In this document: piece after piece, positions 54,046 through 64,000 of the stretch
Layout: each line of letters starts with the position of its first letter
Position numbering within the stretch: position 1 is the first letter of the stretch
Source of the DNA: Raphanus sativus
Lineage: Eukaryota > Streptophyta > Magnoliopsida > Brassicales > Brassicaceae
Assembly (NCBI RefSeq): GCF_000801105.2
Contig: NC_079512.1
Span: 31,947,848-32,011,847 of the forward strand
Direction of reading: 5' to 3'
Length of the DNA: 64,000 nt
The notes under the pieces: generated by a model
What the model saw: the letters and a program-made list of their open reading frames with translations, nothing else
What the model was told of the DNA's origin: nothing
Database searches by the model: none
Translations under genes and position numbers: made by a program

Positions 54046-54655
54046 CTTACAACAATATTCTGCCTCATAATCTTGTTGAGAAGAGATGATATAATGCCAA
54101 TACAGTTATTGATAATTTAAAAATTTCTTAAGATCTTGCTTGGAATGCATGTGGTGGATCTTATGATCATAAAAATGAAAAAGTATACAGGTCATATGGT
54201 GAATCATTTGGACTATAATGGTTTGGCTCTGCCTCTTACGTTTCCATTAATACCTTTTGGGGAACATGACATAAGTCAATGATGTAATTATTAAAATATT
54301 TATACTAAGAAATTTTAGCACCTCATATCAGTTACGCATATCATTGAGTCAAAATTATATCGACAGGAAACTATGCTTGTGTAGAAAGTAAAGCCGGTCA
54401 AATATAATACTTAAATATGTACTGGATATATCAATAATGGAAACTCCATTGCTAAATATGGTCTTGCGTACTATTAAGTATTAACTCTAAAACACAAGTT
54501 TTGCACCAACAAAAAAAAACTCTAAAACACACAAGTAAATAAAAATAACAAGAACAAATTGTATTTTACATGTAATAGATCCATTAGAAAACAAGTCTTA
54601 CAATTACAACAGGTAAAACAACCTATCCCAATGGATTTTTATCTTGCTCTTAAAA
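52374..54655. other. Intergenic, MYB102 downstream
   Basis: No supported gene. An A-rich tract (about 53120-53140) and a TA microsatellite (53997-54040) are present. The right end is the MYB102 3' UTR. Confidence 0.45.
53997..54040. repeat. (TA)n microsatellite
   Basis: An uninterrupted run of about 22 TA units. Confidence 0.95.
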
Positions 54656-55934
54656 TTATATGAGAAAATCATTGACATCCAAGAAATCGGGAATATCGAA
54701 CTTCATGAGATTACTGCAATAGCTTTCTATTTCATCCTCAGTGTTGTAACTGCTACTGTTGATGTAAGTCGTAGAACTGGAGTGTAATGTAGTCGGGCTT
54801 GAGGATGGTGTGTTCAAGACCGAATTAGCGAAGCTAAAGCTCTTGTCCGAGTAAGAAGGATCTAATACAAAACCAGAGTTTGCATAGTCGTTGAACGATG
54901 GAATATTGCAATCTTGAACTGATGTATTCGAGGTTGAAGCGAGATTTTGTTCTCCGAAAATATTGAACTGATGACCCATGTCGTTGAACTGAGCTTCATT
55001 GGGGAATGGCGGCATGCAAGATTGGTAATCTTGATGGTCGGTTTGGTACTGATTTACTCCAGCTTCGTTAACATCTTGGTGATAAACCGAATGGTGCTCT
55101 TGGTTATTTGTGTCATGATCCACCACGAAGTTTTGGTTTTGGTTGTGATTTTGGGTTTGGTTTTGAGAAAATAGAGAGGTAGCGAGTTTGAGTATCTCGG
55201 GGTTAACTAACGAATGTTGTTGTTGCTGACGATGAGTATCCATCATGAGTCTTGACATGTTCACATGATGTGAAGAGGAGTTGCATAGTGATGATGCCAA
55301 TATGGATGAGATGTCGAGGAGATCAAGTCGTGGACTGTGAGTCACTGGATCGATTCCCATTCTAAGCAACTTTTTTCTAATATGTGTGTTCCAAAAGTTT
55401 TTGATCTCGTTATCGGTTCTTCCAGGCAAACGCGCCGCAATAGCGGACCATCTATAAAAGGTTATTAAAGCGAAACACATAAGAATCTTTGGACTAATTC
55501 ATTATTAAGAAAATGTCGTGTAGACAAAAGTAGAATTATTTTTTTTTGTAAACAACAAAAGTAGAATTATGCTCACTTGTTTCCTAGAAAGCTATGAAGA
55601 TGAATAATAGTTTCTTCTTCTTCCAAGGAGAATCTTCCCCGTTTTATATCTGGTCGGAGATAATTAGTCCATCTTAACCGACAACTCTTGCCACATCTCT
55701 GCAAACCTGATAATTAAGGGAAAATATACAAATTTTAAATTGAAAAGTTCAGAAAACGTCATTACTAAAAGCATGGTTTAAATGCTAAATAAGAGACTAA
55801 CCAGCATTTTGGGGGAGAGTTCTCCAGTTACCATATCCATGTTGCTGGATATAGTCAACAAGCTTCTTGTCTTCCTCAGACGTCCATGGCCCTTTCTTGA
55901 GGCCAGTCTTCTCGCAGCAAGGTGATCTTCCCAT
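54656..55934 (-). CDS. MYB102: R2R3-MYB transcription factor MYB102 (AT4G21440)
   Basis: Three exons on the minus strand (55802..55934, 55577..55706, 54656..55451) encode 352 residues; Arabidopsis MYB102 has about 350. The start [17 protein letters not shown] is typical of R2R3-MYBs. R2 carries W residues in [12 protein letters not shown] and [21 protein letters not shown]3 is [20 protein letters not shown], then [20 protein letters not shown]. The two introns are at the standard MYB positions. The C-terminus is Gln/Asn/His- and Ser-rich and ends in an acidic patch ([14 protein letters not shown]). In Arabidopsis MYB102 responds to wounding, osmotic stress and ABA and affects insect resistance. 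It is the last recognised gene in the window. Confidence 0.95.
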
Positions 55935-56079
55935 TTGAGTTTTGTCGATGGTTAATAATTAATCACAAAGAATTGGTCAATGGTTTTTTATCAATAATGA
56001 GCTAATGAGAGAGTTTTAAGGAAAGTAATGGAGAAGAGAGAAACAAAAGGCCGTAGGGTCCGTAATGGAAAGTACCAAG

Positions 56080-56088
56080 TATATATAG
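56080..56088 (-). promoter_or_regulatory. Probable TATA box of MYB102
   Basis: On the minus strand CTATATATA lies about 150 bp before the MYB102 start codon. Position-based inference. Confidence 0.45.
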
Positions 56089-57427
56089 GGATTGAAGAAG
56101 AGGGGAAGTCAATCTGGTTCGGTGCCGTCCTCTGTTTCCCAATTGGTATACGTGTCCCTTTTAATAAAAAAATAAAAATAGAAATCGAATATTATTACGT
56201 GTTTATATTTTATACGATTATTTTATCTCTTTATTATGTCATTTCCTTTTCTTTTTTACTTTTGCTGGCTTGATGATTTTTTTTTAAGTTTGAGTTTCTT
56301 ATAGTGTTTTACGAAGATTTTCTGTTTGATGTATATTCAAGAAAGTGTAAAGATTCTTAGTGTGAATTTCGTAAAAGACTAAACAAACTCAAACTCAAAA
56401 GAACGCCGACCATGTTACAAGAAGGATTGTGAAAATATTCTTAGTGAAAAGTACAGTCACTTTTTTCCTCTTGAGTATTGCTAAACCTTTGATGGAACGG
56501 TGATAAACAGTTTGTTGAAAATATAATAAACTGTCTTATTAAGCTTAATTACAAGCTTTCTTGTTATATTGGAACTTTGATGACTCTTTAAAGTACGTAG
56601 CTGTAACGTTGAAAAACTGGAGTCTTTTTAAAGTTCTATTCATCATGATCGTGATCATATGATATGAGCCAATCAACCTACGAAAGAAAAACAAGGGTAG
56701 CCTTTCTCATTTCTCAGCAACCATACCGTAAATCTCCAAAATGGTTATATCATCAAGGAAATGTACAAAAACTATAAAACTGATTTCTTGCTCTAGCGTG
56801 TGAGATTCGGATTCGATGTACCATTATTTTTGATGTATACATGATACTCAAGTCCTGAAATTTGTAAAATAATTACGCTTCAATATCTCATATTCAGATA
56901 TCTCCTTGTTAATGTCTTGGATAAGGGAGTAATTAACATGTTCTAGTTCTTGGCTAACGCATAATATTACCATGAAAACGAAAATTGTATTTTATGGTAC
57001 TTTCTTATGCAATGCACTAAGAAAATAATTTGTTCACAGCTTTGCTAACACATAAGTTTTGGATTACTGTATTAGTTAGATAAATTATGAATAATTAATA
57101 ATTAGAAAAATGAAAACAAATTCTGATAATGAAAGTAACACAATCAAAGGGGTGACGATGAGGAAAGAGCGTCGCTCTCCAAGCTTTGTGGGATGGTTTC
57201 ACATTAGCTGTCGCCAACATGAAGATGCCACGTTCGTTTCCTTTCTCAATTTCAACTCCTATCATGTTTTTCATTTGGACTAATTTTCAACTTTTACAAA
57301 AGATAAAGCAATCAATAATAATAAAAACAACAGATGCGTTCCAAATACAAACAAAATTTTCACCCCTAACTCTTCTTGGCTCGAGCTATATACTAAGGTA
57401 CTTAGCTTTTTTAGATTAAGAATCTAA
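56089..57427. other. Intergenic, MYB102 upstream
   Basis: MYB102 promoter and AT-rich sequence; no supported gene. Confidence 0.4.
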
Positions 57428-58648
57428 TCTATTAATTTAGAGTCCTGTTTTTTATCTACTTATAAATGTTATCACTTAAGTTTTGGACTTATTCATATTT
57501 CATTAGAAATAAATATAACAGTTCCTATAATTCAGTTACATATATACATTCTTAATAATTGGTTACACAATATATGCCGTCGGTATTATATTCTTTTCTA
57601 ATAGATTAACTGACTTATACTAATATGTTATGTACCAAACCAAAATAATTTCAGTATGTCGTGTGGATAAACAAAAAATAGTCACCATAAATTGTTTAAA
57701 ATGAGGATGTGTTATGTTTACTTTCATAATTTATTTTCTATAGTATAGATTGGATATATGCATTATTACATTTTGTAAACCAACATCCACCGAAAAGTCT
57801 TCTCAAAAATAAAACTTTCTATATAAATATTAGCTGATATTAGTTTATAATAATTGTGAAAATATGATATTCACATATTTAGAGAAATTTATATGTTACA
57901 TAGTCATTTTCAACTACATAAGGTATAATTGATATGTGATTAATTATTAGATTAGATTTGTTCTATCCTTGGAGAAAACGTATTCTAAAAGTTTATTTCA
58001 TTTGTTAGTTAATTGGTATAATCACAGCGGTTACATATGTGGTTGTGGATGTTTACGAATGTGGATGGTTGCGGCTTTAAATAGTATTAAGATATTTGTA
58101 CGACTGATACAACAGTTAGAACTTGATGCCTCAGCAAGATACTTATGACCGATTTACCATCAAATACATCAGTGATTAAATAATACATTGAAAATATTTA
58201 CATTTTATATAATTATAAAAATATTTTTAGTCATAATCATCAATGTAAATTTTCTTAAAACTAATTTACATCTAAAATGTATATCTACAGGCAAATTACA
58301 AATTTAAAAATAAGTTTCGTATAAAATATATTTCACGTATAAAAAAGGTCGATATATAAATGTTGACGTTTTAGTCATAATCATCAATATAATTTAAAAA
58401 AAAAAAAATTTACATCTAAAATGTATATCTACAGGTAAATTACAAATTTAAAAATCAGTTTCATATAAAAATATATTTCACATATAAAAAGGTATATATT
58501 TAAATGAGATAGACACTAACTCCAACATAATTTTTCAAAAAGAAAATTTAAAATTTTACAAATACATGAACAAATGTCTGTAAAAATGTTAATATTCATA
58601 AACAAATAAAAGAACTTTATCCGCGTTTCAACGCGGGTAGAATTCTAG
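57428..58648 (+). mobile_element. Probable non-autonomous Helitron
   Basis: The 3' end is clear: hairpin CCGCGTTTCAACGCGG at 58621-58636, then GTAGAATTCTAG and a T. The 5' end is proposed at 57428 (TCTATTAATTTAGAGTCCTG after an A) and is less certain. The 1.2 kb interior contains an internal repeat (tttacatctaaaatgtatat at about 58264 and 58409) and no gene. Confidence 0.6.
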
Positions 58649-61336
58649 TTTAGATTAAGACTCATGTAAAAAATAAATTTTGCGTATTGATCTTCATTTC
58701 TTTTTTTTTGTTCAACTGATCTTCATTTCTGTTTACACAATTTTCCGTATATTGCTATAGTGATACAGTTCACTGACTTTTTGTATGTATAGTTGATGGG
58801 TCTAAGGAAAATATTTTAAAATGAAAAGAATAGTTTAGTTAAAATATTGGACCAACCGTTTCGCTTGAATTGCAAAGGTCTAAGGGGAAATTTATTAAAG
58901 TCAAATATCTACTGTGCACACAGCATGATAGAGAGAGAGGGAGAGGATACCGCATTTAATTCGAATGACAATAATGGAGTTTGGCATTTGCCGAAATTTA
59001 GAAAACATTAATTGTGGATATGTATTTATATTATATACACTCTCACCATATTACATAGCTGTTGCTATCTGTATGTTTGAAGACCAATATTTTGTACCTA
59101 TTAGCTTTTCCTGTATAAGATTTTGAATCCAAATTAATTAATATAACTATAGCATGGTATGTAAATCATTATTTAAGTACATTTTTAACAAATTGTAATG
59201 AGGAAAACTAAAAGGACGAGTGGAAAGAAAATTAGACAAGGAGAAGCCATAGCCGGGGGCATCGCAGCAGCAGGCTCCAGAGAAAAAAACGACTCACTTT
59301 AAAAAGAAGCTCACGTGCTGAATCAAGGGCAATATCGATTGGTGCATCATGATGTGAGGACCATCGGCCGCTTGTTTGGACCACTTGTTTTACGACTCGT
59401 GTTCACTTTTATTTTCCTTTAATTGTCATACGAAATTGAACTTTGATGTTTGTGGATATTGAATTTCATGGGACGAAAAAGATGTTTCACAGAGATATGT
59501 GCGTCTCCTTTACCTCGAGTATGAACATATAGAAAACCAAGTGCATCACGTCTGAGACCATTTTATTGGTGTATAGTGAATAAATATACAAAATAAACGT
59601 TAGGGTTTCTTTTATATGTTACTACAATAGTATAATAATACATACACACAAATTAATTAGTATTGATCAAAACCTTCAAATAATTGTAAGTAACAATAGA
59701 TTTTATGAAAAGTTAATTGGCATTGGGAAGGATAGTGGAATCACTTTCAAATGTATGTTATTGAGTTACATATAGCCACGGAGTACTAAATCTAATGTAA
59801 GCATCATATAATTATATATACTAATCATCTTATTCTTATCGGTCCAAATTATTAGGAACATCTCACACATACTAAAATAGAGTTACTCTTATGTAACCAT
59901 TTCTTCCGGAGGTCTTAACCTACGTAAGTGATTATTTTTAAACAGGATAAATTAAATAACATAAACGATCCGTAATATTAGGGTTATGTCTCGGCTTTTG
60001 GGATTGAAGAATCTATCAGGTCCAACAACAAATGAAATCGCTATAAGGTGCGTAATTATGCCACTGAGCCAATAAATAAATAAATGAGTTGAACTAAATT
60101 AAAAATTAAGATTAAGATTAGGTGTTAATGCTATATTAGGCTATAATGTCAAATTTAGCTAGGGCTTTGCTTCCGCATGATGGATCATTTGCCACAACGA
60201 GTAGCCCACGTGTATATATATTGTAACCAAATCTCATTAGCCGATATTAACGTTTTCACAAATTAATCAATTGATTAATTATACACATGTGTGGTCCGGC
60301 TGTCTACATGGTTTCATTATATTAGATGCAACTAAATATCGCAATTAAAAAAAATCGCAATTAACAACGTTATTCAATTATACGAAGACACATACTTAAG
60401 AAGCCTTTTATCTTCTGATGTTCTTCTTTTTGGTTAAACTTCGAATGTTCTTTAAAATTATCTTAAATAACCATTGTTTTATACAACACAATGGCTTTTA
60501 TTATGTGGTATTGTCTTTCTGGAAATTTCATCCAAACGCAAATGCAATCACCGTCAAACTTCGAGTAACGACGGACAGTTAGGCAATAGTAATTAAGAGC
60601 CACACAGGTACATTAATTATCAAATAATTCTTCAAATAAAATATGAAAGAGGATATATTAATATAAGTATACATGTTCCAGTATAGATTCATTATAATCA
60701 TTATTTCATTATTCAAAGTTTTCTGATTCGTAAAAACAATAAATTGTGAACCCTAAACAGTTGAAAGGAGCAGAGTCAGCAGACAATGACCAAAGATCTA
60801 TTTGTCCGTATATGAAAAAACGATATAACTTGATACGAAATCGTAATGGTTGTGCAGTTGATGTTGCCACTTAAGGCACTTACGTAAGACTCCATGCAAA
60901 TTATATTTAATATATATAGAAGTTACGTATTAATCTGATTATTAATTGGTCAATTTTGTGGGATTTGTTCGATAATAGAGTTGATTGATACCTAGATAAT
61001 ATTAAAACTTATCCTATGAATTTTGGAGGAAAGACAGCAAACGCACTCGAGAACTCTCTGGAAAATTTAAAAGATTCGTTTTTTTACTAATTCATTTCAT
61101 GATTAGTTGATCAAATATCTTTGAACTACATATAAATGCTGCCAAAATTACAAATGATTCATATTTGAAGTAGTTTAACTTTATAATACAAGTACGTCCG
61201 TGATCTCGGAGTTTACTAAAACTATTTACTTATTTCAATCCATATTTATTAATTACATATGACATTGTATATATTGATAAAATATACAAGATCAATATGA
61301 ATACTACGCTGCTCGTATTTTACGAGCAAATTATCT
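58649..61336. other. Gene-poor AT-rich interval
   Basis: About 2.7 kb with no supported coding region, RNA gene or clear transposon termini. Confidence 0.45.
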
Positions 61337-61823
61337 TAGATTTAAGGGGAATTTTCAAAAATACCACTTTCAAAGTACCATTATTCATCTTTACCACCAC
61401 TAAAGACACATTTTCAATAATACCTTATTTATTAAAAAGGTAAAGACTCTTATATCTTTGTTTTTATATGTTTTTCAAAATTCTAATCCCAAATTCTAAT
61501 TCCTAAACCTCCAATTCTAAACCCTAAACCCAAAATCTTCAACTCTAAACCCTAAACCCTAAACTATATACCCTAAATTCAATATCCTAAACCCTAAACC
61601 CTAAAATCTAAACTATAAACCCTAAATCCTTAACTCTAAACCCTAAATCTTAAACTCTAAACCCTAAACTATATACCTGAAACCCTAAAACATCAAATCT
61701 AAACCCTAAATCGTAAACCTTTAAATCTAGACCCTTCATTAAAAGTAGTGGTAAAAGTGGTTAGTGTAAACATGAAAAGTGGTACTATGAAAATGGTATT
61801 TTTGGCAATTTCTCTAGATTTAA
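61337..61823. mobile_element. MULE-type MITE with telomere-like core
   Basis: The body 61346-61814 has inverted ends (GGGGAATTTTCAAAAATACC and GGTATTTTTGGCAATTTCTC) and is flanked by a perfect 9-bp duplication TAGATTTAA (61337-61345 and 61815-61823), the usual size for Mutator-like elements. The arms share further inverted sequence (accatt/tagtaccac, tttaccacca). The centre (about 61480-61740) is a degenerate array of ccctaaa units, the reverse of the plant telomere repeat. No transposase. Confidence 0.8.
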
Positions 61824-61944
61824 TCCAATGGTTTATTGTCTGTACTATCTATTTTAGTGATCAATTAGAAGAAGTACCATCCCCTAGTCTATATTTGAGA
61901 AGTGATTTGCCACATGTCTTCTCTACAATCGTTTTCACAAAAAC

Positions 61945-63602
61945 AATTGTGACGTGGCTATTAACATTGATGACATGTCATATGATTAAATATGACATGG
62001 ACAATTACATTTAATGCTGATATATATTTTTAGAAATATTTTTATAATATGGCAATAACTCATATATTACATTTAATATTGATTTATATTTTTGGTAAAC
62101 TTTGTAGAATATGGTAATAACTCATAAATCATCACTAAAATAAATATATTCAAATATGAGATTTTGAATTTCGAAATATTATATAATTTTACATTTATAA
62201 TCATTAAATTTTTATTATCTAAAATTTTCTAAATTTTCCGAATTAAAAAAAAATTAAATCGTAATATCATTAGAATCTTTTAGATATCTACAAATTTTAT
62301 AAATATTATTTAGTTTTAATTTTTGATAACTATATGATTTTATATGATTTTTAGTAATTTTTTACAAGTTGATTTAATACATTTAACCAAACGAAATAAA
62401 TAATTTTTTTAATCTAAGATTTTAACTTTATATATATACATATATATTCTTAAATATAATTTGAAAAAAAAAATATTTTCTCTTAATTTTATGCTTAATT
62501 AATGATATTTATATTAATTATTGGTCAAAATAATAAAATATATAATATTAAGAAATTACATTTTAAAATATAAAATTTAACTTTTAAAAAATTCATCGCT
62601 ACACATGGTGCAGGAAAACACCTAGATTAATAATTGTGACATGGCTACTAAAATTGATGACATGTCTTATAGATTAATATGACATAGACAATTATATTTA
62701 ATGTTAATTTACATTTTTGGTAAATTTTTTTAAATATAGTAATAACTCATATATTATATTTATTGTCCATTTATATTTTTCGACTTTTAAAAAATATGGT
62801 AATATGGAAGCCCCTTTGGTCCAGTGGTTTGACTAAGGGTTCAATTGCTTCTACACCCGGAGGTTTGGGGTTCAAACCCCAGAAAATACCAAATTATGCA
62901 GATTATGGAGAAACATGTTACAGGAGATCTTCAGCTTGGTGCAGGGAATATCATCGAACATGGATCTCATAGGACAGTTTAGAGTGGTGCAGTCAGACGT
63001 GTATTCTCACAGTGTGGTAGAATTGTCGGCTGTAGAATTGTCTTTGTAATATTCTCATCGTTGTAATAGCATAATTACTCGATAATAATCTATTCAGACG
63101 TTAAAAAAATATGGTAATAACTCATAAATCATCATTAAAATCAATATATTTAATTATGGCATTTCAAATTTCGAAATATCATTTAAATTAAAAATATTTC
63201 AAAAATATAAACATATTTTTGGAAAATTATAAAAATTAAATCATAATATTAAATTAAATCGTAAAATCATTAGTTTATTATATATATCTACATATTTTAT
63301 AAATATTTTTTTATTTTAATTTTTGACAATTATGCAATTTTACATATTTATTTAATATATTTAATTAAAATAAATAGATAGAAAAATCTACCTAAGATTA
63401 TAATTTTAAATATATACATGCACATTCTTAAATATAATTCAAAATAAACAAAATTGTTTTTATCTTAATTTTAAAACTTAATAAAATATTGATAAGAAAA
63501 AAGAAAATTTATAGTATTAATAAAAGTTAAATATAATTTTTATTTATCTATTAAAAATATTTTAAAATTCTTTTTATGCACATGGTGCAGGAAAACACCT
63601 AG
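61945..63602. repeat. Tandemly duplicated transposon-like unit (two copies)
   Basis: Copy A (61945-62625) and copy B (62632-63602) both begin aattgtgac(g/a)tggct and both end catggtgcaggaaaacacct-ag. Copy B is longer because it contains a SINE; without it the lengths agree (about 680 and 655 bp). The CTAG end is Helitron-like but no terminal hairpin is visible. Confidence 0.7.
62789..63119 (+). mobile_element. tRNA-derived SINE nested in repeat copy B
   Basis: The 16-bp direct repeats aaaaaatatggtaata (62789-62804 and 63104-63119) bracket a body of 299 bp. Near its start are box-A-like tttggtccagtggtttgact and box-B-like ggggttcaaacccc. The flanking sequence joins smoothly with copy A if the SINE and one repeat are removed, confirming insertion. 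Confidence 0.88.
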
Positions 63603-64000
63603 TACTACCATATCCCCAATAACATTTATTGATACATCCAAAAGAACAGGGGCATAATCAAAAGCGAATCTCACTAAAGTCAAAGGCTCTAACCGGTGAT
63701 CACAAAAAGAATAATAGGAATAAAGAGGAATGAAATGCATAGGAACAAAATAATAAGAATATTTATTTCTTCTGTTCTTTGCCAGATTTTATAAAGAATA
63801 CTTTTACTCTATAATTCTTTAAATTAAAATGAATAAGAAGGAACATTAAGAAAATAATATTCCACATGAATAATGTAAAATTTGAGGAATGAAGAGGAAT
63901 TACCCATTCCCACTCATTCCTTTAGTCACCATTTAGAGCGTCACCATTTAGAGCCAAAGAAAGTTTAAAGAGTCGTTGGTGAAAATCGAACTCTAGTTTT
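63603..64000. other. AT-rich window edge
   Basis: No supported feature. Short repeats of gaggaatgaa/cattcctttagtcacc type near the end suggest another transposon edge. Confidence 0.35.

Noticed and set aside
62812..62880. Possible tRNA gene
   Set aside because: Box A and box B are present but the acceptor stem does not pair, and target-site duplications show it is a SINE head.

Overview
The window is plant nuclear DNA from the mustard family (Brassicaceae). The evidence is gene order. From left to right I recognise counterparts of Arabidopsis thaliana chromosome 4 genes AT4G21300 to AT4G21440: a PPR gene, a DUF1218 gene, two tandem subtilases (the second SBT3.12-like), DYT1, bHLH B70, PUB8, ARK3, B120, CRK29, a ribonuclease-H-like gene, B160/JMJ28 and MYB102. 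These matches rest on recalled protein families and gene order, not on a search. All exon models were built by hand from splice sites and reading-frame phase. Every multi-exon model closes to an open frame, so none of these genes looks like a pseudogene, but no transcript evidence was available.

Layout. 1-5.3 kb: the 3' part of a PPR gene, a convergent DUF1218 gene, then a Helitron (2630-4158) and a collapsed LTR-retrotransposon remnant (4174-4731). HSA32 (AT4G21320) would be expected here and is not seen. 5.3-14.3 kb: two tandem subtilases. 14.5-20.7 kb: two unrelated bHLH regulators, the tapetum factor DYT1 and the atypical bHLH B70, with two Stowaway MITEs and an inverted-repeat element with a telomere-like core. 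22.6-38.4 kb: U-box protein PUB8, then three receptor kinases (ARK3, B120, CRK29), all on the minus strand. 38.7-46 kb: a poly(A) retroposon with target-site duplications, a small RNase H gene, and JMJ28. 46-54.6 kb and 56-64 kb: AT-rich, gene-poor stretches with Helitrons, SINEs, a Copia LTR remnant, MITEs and TA microsatellites, with MYB102 between them.

Main point of interest. In Arabidopsis and Capsella the self-incompatibility S locus (SRK and SCR) lies between PUB8 and ARK3. Here those two flanking genes are only about 1.27 kb apart and neither SRK nor SCR is visible between them. This is an empty S-locus site, as expected for lineages such as Brassica whose S locus sits elsewhere. Other points are a JmjC protein that appears to lack both iron-binding histidines, a stop-free 78-bp intron inside the CRK29 kinase domain, and a retroposon carrying a 308-codon open frame. 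I did not find a clearly new biological system.
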